Assembly: GCF_013408425.1 (NCBI RefSeq)
Contig: NZ_JACBYV010000001.1
Span: 1,860,001-1,924,000, forward strand
Direction: 5' to 3'
Origin: Pseudomonas flavescens
GTDB taxonomy: Bacteria; Pseudomonadota; Gammaproteobacteria; Pseudomonadales; Pseudomonadaceae
DNA: 64,000 nt
A program made the position numbers and the translations under genes. Shown piece after piece: positions 51,852-60,740 of the stretch; the first letter of the stretch is position 1, and every line of letters begins with the position of its first letter. The notes below the pieces were generated by a model. It did no database searches and had not been told where the DNA came from. It worked only from the letters and a program-made list of their open reading frames with translations.

Positions 51852-53210
51852 ATGACGACAGTTAAAAGTTGTCTAAATGAGCCGATGCTTTATTGCAAAA
51901 ATGATAATTTTTGGTTTGAAGCAGAAGATAAATATTTAGGCTCCCCTGCAGACATGTCGCTGTCAAGGCTATTATCTGCAATTTTTCTTGGCCCAAAATT
52001 CCAGAATTTGTCTTTTGACAAAAACATGTTATTGAGACCAACTGGGACTGTTGTGAGCCCACTTACATCTGAATTTCACGATCAAAGCATAAAGTTTCAA
52101 GACGCGTGGTTAACCCCCCCAACTAATGATGATGATCCGGCAGACCTACTATTCAAAAACATAGAGGCGAGCATTCAAAACTCCGATATCGCTACGCGGT
52201 ACGTGGTTCGTTTTAGCGGGGGGTTAGATTCGATGGGCATTTTGCTCTCATTACTGTCGATGGTCGCCCCAAGTAAAATATTGGCCGTTACATATAGATC
52301 TTTGAACAGCTCTTGCAACGAAGATATTGAAAACGCATCACTAATGTGTCGTGAGCTAAAGATACCTCACATGATATTGGACCTACTCCCGACGCATATA
52401 TTTCGAGAGATAGAAATTAATGCGTTACCGATTTTAAGCTCTCGCTATGCTTCTATCTCGTTCTACGAATACGAGCGGAGAAGAATTGAAAATGTGACGG
52501 GCGGAAATCACATCGTTTTCGATGGTCATGGCGGGGACCATGTTTTCGGTGAGCGCATACCAGTAAGGGTCATATCACAACTACTTAAAGAATTACGGCC
52601 TTTAGAGGCAATTCGAACTGCGAAAAACATGGCTCGAATGGAAGGCCTCAACTTATTTACCACAATGAATCGAAAACGCCTAGAACAGAATGCATTCGAT
52701 GCATCGGTTAAGAGATACCTCCTTGAACCATCTTTGCTTCCCAAAATAGAGATTCCATGCAGCCTCTATCAAGAAAGAATAGATCACTTGGAGGAAGCGG
52801 TAGCTCAAGTTGCAGTTTCGTCGGTTGTAGATCGCTATACAAACGTCCACTTCCCTTTCGTTGGAAAGTCGATGATCAGATATGGCGCAAACCTATGCAT
52901 TGAACGGTCGTTCGATAGCCAAGTTCGTAGAAAGCAGTATCGGGATGCGATTGAAAAAAAATGGAGTTACCCGATAAAAAGGATCCAAAAAGGTCATGTG
53001 ACAGGAGCGTACCAAGTTGCGCTTCGAGAAAGAAAGCTTCAGATCAAGTCTCTTATAGAGCAGGGCTATCTAGCAAGACGGAAAATACTAAATACCTCAG
53101 CACTGTTGACTGATGTTGAGGCTAGTTCTAGAGGGGTCGGTGGCCTTAATAGCTTTGTAATGAGGATCATAACGGCTGAGTTATTGCTGAAAAAGCTAGG
53201 TCAATCATGA
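51852..53210 (+). CDS. Lasso cyclase (C protein, asparagine synthetase-like)
   Basis: A 452-residue ATP-dependent macrolactam synthetase. The PP-loop SGGLDS is at residues 122-127 (VVRFSGGLDSMGI), and a later DGHGGDHVFGE corresponds to the second synthetase motif. It would adenylate the Glu9 side chain and close the ring on Gly1. The N-terminal glutaminase-like domain is reduced to about 110 residues and lacks a catalytic Cys at position 2, as in other lasso cyclases. Codon use is AT-rich. ATG at 51852 has AAGGACGGAAA upstream; the stop overlaps the B gene start. Confidence 0.92.
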   Translation: MTTVKSCLNEPMLYCKNDNFWFEAEDKYLGSPADMSLSRLLSAIFLGPKFQNLSFDKNMLLRPTGTVVSPLTSEFHDQSIKFQDAWLTPPTNDDDPADLLFKNIEASIQNSDIATRYVVRFSGGLDSMGILLSLLSMVAPSKILAVTYRSLNSSCNEDIENASLMCRELKIPHMILDLLPTHIFREIEINALPILSSRYASISFYEYERRRIENVTGGNHIVFDGHGGDHVFGERIPVRVISQLLKELRPLEAIRTAKNMARMEGLNLFTTMNRKRLEQNAFDASVKRYLLEPSLLPKIEIPCSLYQERIDHLEEAVAQVAVSSVVDRYTNVHFPFVGKSMIRYGANLCIERSFDSQVRRKQYRDAIEKKWSYPIKRIQKGHVTGAYQVALRERKLQIKSLIEQGYLARRKILNTSALLTDVEASSRGVGGLNSFVMRIITAELLLKKLGQS

Positions 53211-53902
53211 ACACATTACGCTTTGCACGTTACGTCCATCACTCACACTTGAACGGGGAAGTCACGATCCTTGATGAAATCAATGATCGATACATACTTC
53301 TTGATCAAGACCAGACAACGGCGCTTAGCGTCTCAATGACTAGCGGAATAACTGACTCATTCGTGCGGCAGTTAGTATTGGAAAAAATACTCCAGCTCGC
53401 GGAGGGTGAGTGCCTTAAGCCAAACTCAACTAAAGAGGGCGGCGCGGGTTTGCTAGACTGGAGTTCTGGCACTTACGAAAACTCGATTACTCGTCATTCC
53501 CTCAAAACATTGTTCAAAGCAGCCCTAGCACTCTGCTCCTCAGTATACTTATTAAAAAGAAAAGGATTTCATGGGTGTTTACAGGCTTGCCGGAATTACA
53601 AAGTCTATCCACAGTCAAAAGAGATCGACAGGCAGTGCCAGATGGATCATGCAAACAGGATTTTAGCCGCAATTAAGTTTGTAGCTCCTGCTCTACCTTT
53701 TAGATGTAAATGCATGGAGGCATCGATTGCGCTGTACTTACTTCTACGGCGAGAAGGTTTACAACCGGAATTGAATATTGGGTATCAGCGTTATGATTTC
53801 CTCTCACATGCATGGGTGGAAATCCAAGGCGTTGCTGTAGACACCGGCGACGCCTCGGTTTCAAACATGACTAAAATCTTATCCCTAGGGGGAGATAAAT
53901 GA
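53207..53902 (+). CDS. Lasso leader protease with RRE domain (fused B protein)
   Basis: A 231-residue fusion of a PqqD-like recognition element (about 1-80; EVTILDEINDRYILLDQDQT) that binds the leader, and a transglutaminase-like B2 protease. The catalytic triad can be read as Cys169 (CKCMEASIALYLLL), His201 (LSHAWVEI) and Asp212 (AVDTGD). It would cleave after Asn29. The four-base overlap with both neighbours indicates one transcript and coupled translation. The fused B form is usual in proteobacterial lasso clusters. Confidence 0.92.
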   Translation: MNTLRFARYVHHSHLNGEVTILDEINDRYILLDQDQTTALSVSMTSGITDSFVRQLVLEKILQLAEGECLKPNSTKEGGAGLLDWSSGTYENSITRHSLKTLFKAALALCSSVYLLKRKGFHGCLQACRNYKVYPQSKEIDRQCQMDHANRILAAIKFVAPALPFRCKCMEASIALYLLLRREGLQPELNIGYQRYDFLSHAWVEIQGVAVDTGDASVSNMTKILSLGGDK

Positions 53903-55608
53903 CCTCGTATTTGGCATCAGCGGTTAAAACTTATGCCTCAGCATATCGAGCTGTTCGAAAGTCCTACCCGAAATTTACTCGATCATTTCTTATGGTGTCT
54001 ATATTATTTTTTATAACATCTGGGATAGCGGGGGTGCTGCCATACCTTTTAAAATTAACTGCAGAGGCGTTCTCGAGCAACAGCGGTGCCCTGCAAACAT
54101 TTTGGATCGCTGCCTTATCGTATGCATTCTGCTGGACGTTTGTTGAAGTTCTCAGGAACGTCAAGGGAATATTTACAGCAGGGATTCTCGCCCGAGCAGC
54201 CACTGCTTTGATGGACCAAGTGCTGTCAAAGAAACTGGCTACTTCATTTTATAAGCAGCGCGAGCTTAATCATGTAATTATTACAGAAAACATCAATCGT
54301 GGCTCGCTAGCATTTAGTGATCTCACGGTCTCAGTATTTTGGACATTGCTCCCAGTTTTTCTTGAGCTTATTCTTGCGCTGTATTTTCTTCAGCAAAGCC
54401 TAGGAACCATATACGCGCTGATTTTTTTCTGCTTCGTAATCATGCTCATAATATTATCATTTGCTATATCTGTTCGTAGCCGAAATGTTCATACCGAGGT
54501 CATGCATGTCCAAAACAAAGTTTCAGAGTATATGCTTTCTCGACTCAGCACACTTTTAGACATCAGACTAAACTCTGCGCATTCTCGGGAGCAAAATTAT
54601 CGAAACTCGCTGTTCGATGAGTATGTCAAAACTATCGCCTCAACCAATCGCCGGATAGGCTTGCTTCTTACATTTCAGGTAATGCTAGTCGGCTTCCTGC
54701 TGGGCATAGCAGTTTTAGCCCTAACTTTTTACAAGGGTGCCAGCGGACTTAGCTCCGGTGATTTCATACTAGTTGCCGGATACATTGGCATGCTTACGCT
54801 TCAGCTCAGACTCATAGCAGGGTCGCTCATTGATATACAGCGCAACATCGTTTTCCTCAAGCTGGTAGTTGAATACTCGGACCTTCAGGTCGTTGGCTTT
54901 GAAGATCTTCATCCCCCCATCGCACCCTCCCATGTGTTCGAAGCTGTAGATTTAACCTGCACTCGCGGAGGTCGAAATCTCTTTTCAGAGCTGAGCTTTA
55001 AAGTTCAGGAAGGAGAAAGCCTAGCGATTACCGCCCCTTCTGGAGCAGGAAAAACCACACTATTGAATATACTGCTTGGACTAGAGGCACCTGAAAAAGG
55101 ACATATATTTTTTTCTGGCTCAGAAGTAACCCCAGACAATAGCGATGCTATAGCGCGACGAGTTGCCGTAGTACCACAGAGGCCCGCTCTTATTCCAGGA
55201 AGCGTTGAGGATAATTTGCGATACGGCCTTGAATCTGACTTGAGCGACGAAATCTTAATTGAAACACTGCAGGCTCTCGAAGTTGTGACAACTGACTTGG
55301 AGTCTGCACGCAAGCTTTTGAAAAGAGATATCCGCAATGGCGGCGCTGGACTTAGCGGAGGCGAAATACAGCGCATCTGCATTGCACGCGCATTACTGCG
55401 CAATAAAGATATTATCGTGCTAGACGAACCCACGGCTGCCTTAGGGGAGGAGCTGTCGCTTAAAATCATCAAACTCATCAAGCAGCGGTGTGAAACAGTT
55501 ATTATAACTACCCATAGTTCATTAATACGGGAAGCCGCTGATCGCTATGTTTCCCTGTCATGCAGTACCGGCATGAAGGGTAAAACTAGCGGTCTCGCCA
55601 GACTCTAA
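53899..55608 (+). CDS. Lasso peptide ABC exporter (D protein)
   Basis: A 569-residue half-transporter: a six-helix membrane domain (about 28-310) and an ATPase domain with Walker A (APSGAGKTT, about 379-387), signature LSGGEIQR (485-492) and Walker B IIVLDEP (505-511). In McjD-like systems it exports the mature peptide and gives self-immunity. Normal length, all motifs intact. It is the last gene of the cluster; about 100 bp further on the second copy of the radC spacer starts. No TonB receptor or isopeptidase gene accompanies it. Confidence 0.93.
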   Translation: MTSYLASAVKTYASAYRAVRKSYPKFTRSFLMVSILFFITSGIAGVLPYLLKLTAEAFSSNSGALQTFWIAALSYAFCWTFVEVLRNVKGIFTAGILARAATALMDQVLSKKLATSFYKQRELNHVIITENINRGSLAFSDLTVSVFWTLLPVFLELILALYFLQQSLGTIYALIFFCFVIMLIILSFAISVRSRNVHTEVMHVQNKVSEYMLSRLSTLLDIRLNSAHSREQNYRNSLFDEYVKTIASTNRRIGLLLTFQVMLVGFLLGIAVLALTFYKGASGLSSGDFILVAGYIGMLTLQLRLIAGSLIDIQRNIVFLKLVVEYSDLQVVGFEDLHPPIAPSHVFEAVDLTCTRGGRNLFSELSFKVQEGESLAITAPSGAGKTTLLNILLGLEAPEKGHIFFSGSEVTPDNSDAIARRVAVVPQRPALIPGSVEDNLRYGLESDLSDEILIETLQALEVVTTDLESARKLLKRDIRNGGAGLSGGEIQRICIARALLRNKDIIVLDEPTAALGEELSLKIIKLIKQRCETVIITTHSSLIREAADRYVSLSCSTGMKGKTSGLARL

Positions 55609-55715
55609 AGATCATCGAGAGTTTGCTCTATAAGGGCTTGCACGAACCTACGGCTGTGCACTGCATCAGCTGTTGTGAACCGTCGATGGCGACTACAACC
55701 GCGCTTCGTTTATTG

Positions 55716-56045
55716 CTGCGCGCTGCGCTTGCTGGTGGCGCCTGTGAGATCGGTGGAATAACGGTCTTGCTGTTTCCTCTGACCCTATCACGGCGTTCTC
55801 GCCGTCAAGGGCTGCTCGCGCTTCGCGCGCTTGCGGCTGGGCCGGCTGTCGCCCCCTGACTGCTGCGCTGCACCGTGCTTGTGCCGGTTCCGGGCAATTC
55901 CGCCCGAGCAACTGGAGAACGATCATGTCGCAGCTTACTTTCGCCTTTGACTCCCTGCTGGTTCGCGACGAGCAGGGTCGCTACGCGCCAGCCACTGCCG
56001 AGCAGATCCTGGCAGCAGCTCGCAAGGTGATCGATCAGAAAATTC
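55716..56045. repeat. Direct repeat right of the lasso cluster
   Basis: Partner of 51066-51395. It carries the spacer and the intact start of radC. Confidence 0.92.
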
Positions 56046-56428
56046 AACGAGGTGAGGCCTTCACTTCGCCAGAGCTGGTCAAGGAGTACCTGATCACCAA
56101 GCTGGCAGGTTTCGAACACGAGGTATTTGCGGCACTGTTCTTGGATGCCAAGCACCGGCTGATCCAGTACGTCGAGATGTTCCGGGGCACCATCGATAGC
56201 GCTTCGGTCTATCCGCGGGAAGTGGTCAAGGAGGCACTGCGATTGAATGCTGCTGCAGTGATTTACGCGCACAACCACCCCAGCGGTAACCCAGAGCCGA
56301 GTCAGGCAGATCGGACGCTCACACAGCGGCTGAAAGAGGCGCTAGCACTGGTCGAAGTTCGATCACTGGATCACATCATCGTGGCAGGCCAACGTACAGT
56401 GTCGTTCGCTGAAGAGGGCTTACTGTGA
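55925..56428 (+). CDS. radC: RadC-family JAB/MPN domain protein
   Basis: A 167-residue protein of the RadC (DUF2466) family as found on integrative elements. The JAB metalloprotease motif is intact: Glu in EVFAALFLDAKHRLI, then AAAVIYAHNHPSGNPEPSQAD (His-x-His, Ser, Asp). It lacks the N-terminal helix-hairpin-helix domain of chromosomal RadC. GGAG is seven bases before the ATG. Despite the name its role is unknown; it is not a proven repair protein. It is the only complete radC in the four-fold repeated unit, and a strong terminator follows. Confidence 0.92.
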   Translation: MSQLTFAFDSLLVRDEQGRYAPATAEQILAAARKVIDQKIQRGEAFTSPELVKEYLITKLAGFEHEVFAALFLDAKHRLIQYVEMFRGTIDSASVYPREVVKEALRLNAAAVIYAHNHPSGNPEPSQADRTLTQRLKEALALVEVRSLDHIIVAGQRTVSFAEEGLL

Positions 56429-56432
56429 ACCT

Positions 56433-56454
56433 AAGGGGGCTTAGCCCCCTTTTT
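56433..56454 (+). terminator. Intrinsic terminator after radC
   Basis: AGGGGGCTTAGCCCCCT with a TTTTT tail, beginning five bases after the radC stop codon. Confidence 0.9.
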
Positions 56455-56784
56455 GCTGCGCCGCGTGGAACTTGGTATTTCTCTGCATCAGCATGCTTCC
56501 CTTTCACGGGCTGCTGATGGTCTGCGTTTCCACTGTTGAGAGCACGAGCGGAGACGCACCGCGCACCGCAGCAGGAGCAAAGCCTGACCGAAAGCACCCT
56601 GCTCCGAACTGATTGCGCGTTTTGCAGACAAAGGTATCTGCCGCGAGCGGTGTGATGAAATTTATACCGCTGTACTCGATTGGATCTGCTCGCCTCGATG
56701 GGTTGCCCACTCAAAGCCCCGAGCAGGTCAGGTCGACCCACTTAGGCGTCCTCGCTAACCGACGCCCCGATCAAAGGACTGATT
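56455..56784. other. 330-bp stretch without a supported gene
   Basis: It carries the promoter of the lipoprotein pair; AAAGGA precedes the first ATG. No other feature recognised. Confidence 0.4.
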
Positions 56785-57375
56785 ATGTTCCGTTACATTG
56801 CCATCGCATCGGCTGCTCTGCTTCTCACCGCCTGCAATATCCAACATAAAACTCCTGAAGCTCGGCAGCAGATCCAGCACGATCTCAAGCTGGCAAACAT
56901 AACCGACACGGCTCAAACGAGCTTCTGTTGGTTACAGATTGGGGGACAGGCTAATTGCAAGTACACCTCCGCGATCAGCGTCCTGACTTCTGATAGCCTG
57001 ATTCTCGTGGACTATGAGAGCGGTGCCTACGTGCAAAAGGACATCATCAAAACCGAGGATGTCAGATGCATCAGTGATCACGACGGGCAGAACTTCTATA
57101 TCTTCAAAGATCAGTTGGCCGTGTCCGTGATCCCCTACACCGAAGTGCACAGATCGCTGCCAGTGAACAATCCCGAGTACCGGGCCAAGGCTCTCAAAAT
57201 GCTGTTGAGCAACGGCCAGCCCTACCTGACCGGTGATGCTGCCACCTTCACCCGGGAGACCGGCAGGAAGGATTACAGCGTTCATAACATCTCCGCTCCG
57301 AGCGGTCCGATTCCCATCGTGGTAGGCACGGAAGTGCGAGAAGTATTTAGTCCATGCTCTGAGGGCAAGCCATGA
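56785..57375 (+). CDS. Lipoprotein, first of a tandem paralogue pair
   Basis: A 196-residue lipoprotein: MFRYIAIASAALLLTACN contains the lipobox LTAC with the acylated Cys at 17. The mature part is mixed alpha/beta with three further Cys (FCWLQIGGQANC, SPC). The family is unknown to me. The shared pattern TPEARQQIQHDLKL and a C-terminal VREVFSPCSEGKP links it to the next gene. The stop overlaps the next ATG, so both are made together. Retention in the inner or outer membrane is not decided; residue 2 after Cys is Asn. Confidence 0.7.
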   Translation: MFRYIAIASAALLLTACNIQHKTPEARQQIQHDLKLANITDTAQTSFCWLQIGGQANCKYTSAISVLTSDSLILVDYESGAYVQKDIIKTEDVRCISDHDGQNFYIFKDQLAVSVIPYTEVHRSLPVNNPEYRAKALKMLLSNGQPYLTGDAATFTRETGRKDYSVHNISAPSGPIPIVVGTEVREVFSPCSEGKP

Positions 57376-57965
57376 TGCGAGCATTGATATCGCTGATGGT
57401 TGGCACACTCGTGACTGCTTGCGCCAGCGTGCGTCACGATACGCCGGAGGCACAGGAAAAGATCAGGCAAGACTTGAAGCTGACGACCATCGTGGACTCC
57501 TCCCGCATGAACTGGTGTATCCACTCCTACGGTAGCGTCCCTGGTTGCCAGCCTGAAAAAGGAGTTGGCGTCGTGACCCCTGACGGCTTGGTCATGGCTC
57601 ACTTGGTCGAGGGAAGATACGTCGAAGCACGCACCCTCAAGTCTGACGATGTGGTCTGTTCGACCGTCCCGGGAGGCGGAGCTGCGGACGGCATTTTCTT
57701 CGCTTTCACCAAGAACGAAGCGTTAATGCTGGGTCCACTGCAGGCCGACCGAGACGAAATTAATACTGGTTTCAAAGCGCGGCTTTTCGATTACCTACAC
57801 AGTAACGGTCAACAAAGCTTCGATGGCCCTGACGTGAATTTCCAGCGCCCAACCGGTGAAACGGTCGAGAAGACGACTGTAATTCAGGCGGGTTATGCCA
57901 CTCGAGTCATCAAGGAAGAAGTCGATGTGCTCGAGATTTACAGTCCTTGCTCAACGCCTAGGTGA
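57372..57965 (+). CDS. Lipoprotein, second of a tandem paralogue pair
   Basis: A 197-residue lipoprotein, MMRALISLMVGTLVTACAS, with the same layout as its neighbour: TPEAQEKIRQDLKLTTIVDS, a Cys-x-Gly-rich loop (NWCIHSYGSVPGCQ), a middle beta region and a terminal EIYSPCSTPR. The paralogues share the order of motifs but have diverged substantially, so the duplication is old. Function unknown; possibly an effector-immunity-like or surface pair, but nothing in the sequence shows this. Confidence 0.7.
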   Translation: MMRALISLMVGTLVTACASVRHDTPEAQEKIRQDLKLTTIVDSSRMNWCIHSYGSVPGCQPEKGVGVVTPDGLVMAHLVEGRYVEARTLKSDDVVCSTVPGGGAADGIFFAFTKNEALMLGPLQADRDEINTGFKARLFDYLHSNGQQSFDGPDVNFQRPTGETVEKTTVIQAGYATRVIKEEVDVLEIYSPCSTPR

Positions 57966-58471
57966 TCATCGGCTGTGCGAATTATGCTGCGCTTTATGGG
58001 GCGGCAGCGAGCTACGTCTGGAAGTCGAGTCAGGCTGAAATAACGGTCTAGCGATCATCGAACGAGGGGCTTGAGCGCCTGGATGCACGCTCACCAGATC
58101 GCATCAGCTTGGTCGTCTACGCACGGTTTCGTTCGCTGAGGAGGAATTGATCTAAACGCAGGTCTTTCTAATGAGCTAGTGGGTAGTCCATCATCGTTAC
58201 CCGCAAGCTCAGTACCCAATTCTGCCCATGACGATAGCTTAGGAGCTGAGCACTCAAACGTCGGGTCAGATGGGCCTCAATTGGATTGGCACATTAAACT
58301 CCTTCCACAGTCGTCTTGGTGGGTTGAAGGCCAGTGGCCTAGGCAACAGCTCTCCCGTGCAAGGTGGCGTCAGACATGAGCAAAGCACACAAGAGCACTG
58401 CAGCAGCGCTGCAACTAACCATCCTGACCGCACCAACAAATCTTTTGGCTGCCCATCCTCAGAGTAAGTGA
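57966..58471. other. 506-bp stretch with a radC remnant
   Basis: No intact gene. The last quarter of a radC gene is recognisable at 58072-58155. The rest is the upstream region of the GlxA-type gene. Confidence 0.5.
58072..58155 (+). pseudogene. radC 3' fragment
   Basis: Bases correspond to the final 28 codons of radC (SLDHIIVAGQRTVSFAEEGLL in the intact copy), ending in GAGGAATTGATCTAA, but with frame-disrupting changes (reading DARSPDRISLVVYARFRS instead). It marks the right edge of the repeated-unit region. Confidence 0.75.
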
Positions 58472-59443
58472 ATGCATACAATCTGGTTTCTCCTCCTTCC
58501 AGGAACGCACATCCTAGACCTTGGAGGCCCACTCCAGACGATGACTAGCATTGCCGAGCTCGAGCTAGCCCCCATCGAGGTGCGTTGTATTTCACTTGAG
58601 AAAGAGGTTACGAGCTTCCAGGGGCTCACCTTGAGCGGGCTGGAAACGCTACCTCAGCAGTTAGAGCCCGACGACGTGTTGTTTGTAGTGGGGAACAAAC
58701 TCTCTCTATCTCCTGCTGAAAACCTCATCTTCGCGAAGACGGCAAAATGGTTATCGAAGATTACGGAAATATCGGACGGTGCTCTGATCTGCTCCATCTG
58801 TACCGGTGCGTTTTTGCTAGGTGAGGCGGGCTTGCTCGATGATCGCCAGTGCACCACTCACCACCGCTATGTTTCTCTTCTGCAAGAACGCTATCCGAAG
58901 GCGAACGTTCTTGATAATCGCCTGTTTATTGAGGACGGCCGTATATTCTCGTCTGCTGGTGTTTCGAGCGGTACTGACTTGGCATTACACCTGGTCACCC
59001 GCTTATTTGGCCAAGATACCGCCAACCGGATAGCTCGAGAGCTGGTTATCTATCGTAGGCGCGCAGGTGAAGACTCTCAGCTAAAAACAGTAGATCTGAC
59101 AAGAAATCATCTACACCCAATAGTGCATGCCATCCAAGACTATATTGACGCTAACCTGAGTTCGGACTTCAAGTTCGAGTCACTCGCAAGCCAATTCAAC
59201 ATCAGCTATCGCCATGTAGCGCGTTTGTTTAGAGAGAACACCGGCCACACGCTGCACGCTTACCAGCGCCTACAGCGCATGGAACATGCCCGCAACCTCC
59301 TCTGTACCACCAACCTTAATGTCGAGCAGATCGCTGAGCATTGTGGCTACAGCAGCAGCCATGCATTCCGTTTGGCGTGGCGACAGGAGATGCAGGATAC
59401 GCCGTCACAGTTTCGTAATGCCGCCGGCATGACGTCCAGCTAG
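58472..59443 (+). CDS. GlxA-type AraC-family regulator (DJ-1/PfpI domain plus HTH_18)
   Basis: A 323-residue regulator. The N-terminal DJ-1/PfpI-like domain (about 1-185; VLFVVGNKLSLSP, GALICSICTGAFLLGEAGLL with the Cys-nucleophile elbow, TTHHRYVSLLQERYP) is followed by two AraC helix-turn-helix motifs (about 220-315; FKFESLASQFNISYRHVARL and NVEQIAEHCGYSSSHAFRLA). Members control amino-acid, polyamine or carnitine-type catabolism; the ligand here is unknown. It converges on the secreted hydrolase gene with a four-base overlap. Confidence 0.9.
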   Translation: MHTIWFLLLPGTHILDLGGPLQTMTSIAELELAPIEVRCISLEKEVTSFQGLTLSGLETLPQQLEPDDVLFVVGNKLSLSPAENLIFAKTAKWLSKITEISDGALICSICTGAFLLGEAGLLDDRQCTTHHRYVSLLQERYPKANVLDNRLFIEDGRIFSSAGVSSGTDLALHLVTRLFGQDTANRIARELVIYRRRAGEDSQLKTVDLTRNHLHPIVHAIQDYIDANLSSDFKFESLASQFNISYRHVARLFRENTGHTLHAYQRLQRMEHARNLLCTTNLNVEQIAEHCGYSSSHAFRLAWRQEMQDTPSQFRNAAGMTSS

Positions 59444-60414
59444 AACACCAATGGATCCCGGCGTTGAGTTGTAGACATGAATTGACTATGAGCGACACTG
59501 GTATCTTTTTGCTCGAAAGCGTCAGTGAAGAAATCTCTAACAGCCTGACGTGATGTCTCTCGCGCTATCGCATGTGGGGCCGAGGTTCCTACGCCGCCCT
59601 TACCTCTATGTAAAAAGGGATCTTCATACTGCTGAGCAGCTTCAAAGCCATTGAAGCCATGCTGGGCCCCCTCGTAGACATGAATATCAATTTTGATTCG
59701 CTCCGAATGCGGTAGTGCCGAAATAAGCGATGGGCAGGCCGCAGGATCGTCGTCGTATTGATCGTCCCCGCCGGTGAGCACGATTAATCGCACTGGGGCT
59801 AACATCTTGAATTCGTATCCGGGTACTCGATTGTACCCCCAGCACACGGGATAAAACGCTGCCAACGCGGTGACACGAACCCCAGTCTTCTTGACCAGTT
59901 CCGCGCTGACAGTAGCGGTTGATGCAAGCATGGCCTGTACCCCTCCCCAAGAAAACCCCACTACCCCAATGCGAGCCGGATCAATGCCTGGGTATTTCGC
60001 TAGATAACTCAACGCGCCAGCCAAGTCAGGGAGTGTGTCGTGGACTCTGGTAGGCCTTCCACTTGCACCGCCCTCGATCCCACGCGCGCCCCACATGTCG
60101 AGCTCCAAGGTTGCTATCCCAAGCTGATTGAGATCACGACTGTGCAGCTCCCCTCTGGAGTCCATACCCGCCGAGCCATGAAGAATGATGACTGCCGGTA
60201 CTGAGTTGTTACGCCGAGCGGGGATGGAAAGCACCGCAGGAATACTAAGGTCGCCCTGGGCATCGAATAAGGGTAGTGGCTGAGAATTAAAACTTACCAA
60301 ACGCTTGCTCACAGGCGCCAGACTTTCATCCTCAGCCGACCAGGACGGCAGTGGTCCATATGCGAACATCAAAACGCCGGCCAAGATGCCCCTCAAAACC
60401 AATACCTTTGCCAT
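59440..60414 (-). CDS. Secreted dienelactone-hydrolase-like enzyme
   Basis: A 324-residue alpha/beta hydrolase with a signal peptide (LVLRGILAGVLMFAYGPLPSW, cleavage near WSA). The oxyanion strand is AVIILHGSAGMDSRG, the nucleophile Ser is in GVVGFSWGGVQAML, Asp is in LTGGDDQYDD and His in YEGAQHGFNG. The periplasm is the expected location. Substrate unknown; relatives act on esters, lactones or peptide-like bonds. The extreme C-terminus overlaps the convergent regulator gene. Confidence 0.85.
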   Translation of the reverse strand: MAKVLVLRGILAGVLMFAYGPLPSWSAEDESLAPVSKRLVSFNSQPLPLFDAQGDLSIPAVLSIPARRNNSVPAVIILHGSAGMDSRGELHSRDLNQLGIATLELDMWGARGIEGGASGRPTRVHDTLPDLAGALSYLAKYPGIDPARIGVVGFSWGGVQAMLASTATVSAELVKKTGVRVTALAAFYPVCWGYNRVPGYEFKMLAPVRLIVLTGGDDQYDDDPAACPSLISALPHSERIKIDIHVYEGAQHGFNGFEAAQQYEDPFLHRGKGGVGTSAPHAIARETSRQAVRDFFTDAFEQKDTSVAHSQFMSTTQRRDPLVF

Positions 60415-60515
60415 TACCTACTCCCTAGACTTATACGAGTAAAACAATCATGACCTTTGGACTAAGCCACCAACAAACCGATTCGTTATTTGGAGCCGCG
60501 CTGACAAGAAACTTC

Positions 60516-60740
60516 TTACCCGCAAAAAGAAGAAAAATATATGTCGTACATGCTCCACGCAATGCTGGAAAACGGTGAAAAGATCCCAAGCCATAGTAAA
60601 AAAAAAACAGAAAATACAATGGCTACTGCAAAAGGTAGGGAAAACAAAACATCTTTTCTATACACTGCAACCAACGCAAGCATCTGAACTACAACAGCAG
60701 ATGCTCCGACACCTGCACTAAAAACTATAACCTCATGCAT
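60516..60740 (-). CDS. Small membrane protein, 74 aa
   Basis: Starts MHEVIVFSAGVGASAVVVQM in TGATG overlap with the stop of the PLP-enzyme gene, and has two or three hydrophobic segments (VVVQMLALVAVY, SLPFAVAIVFSVFFLLWLGI). No family recognised. The overlap indicates it is the last gene of the oxidase-MFS-PLP operon; a role in export or as a membrane accessory is inference. Confidence 0.55.
   Translation of the reverse strand: MHEVIVFSAGVGASAVVVQMLALVAVYRKDVLFSLPFAVAIVFSVFFLLWLGIFSPFSSIAWSMYDIYFSSFCG

Noticed and set aside
60431..60619. 62-codon minus-strand frame overlapping the small membrane protein
   Set aside because: It overlaps the better-supported 74-aa frame that is coupled to the PLP-enzyme stop codon.
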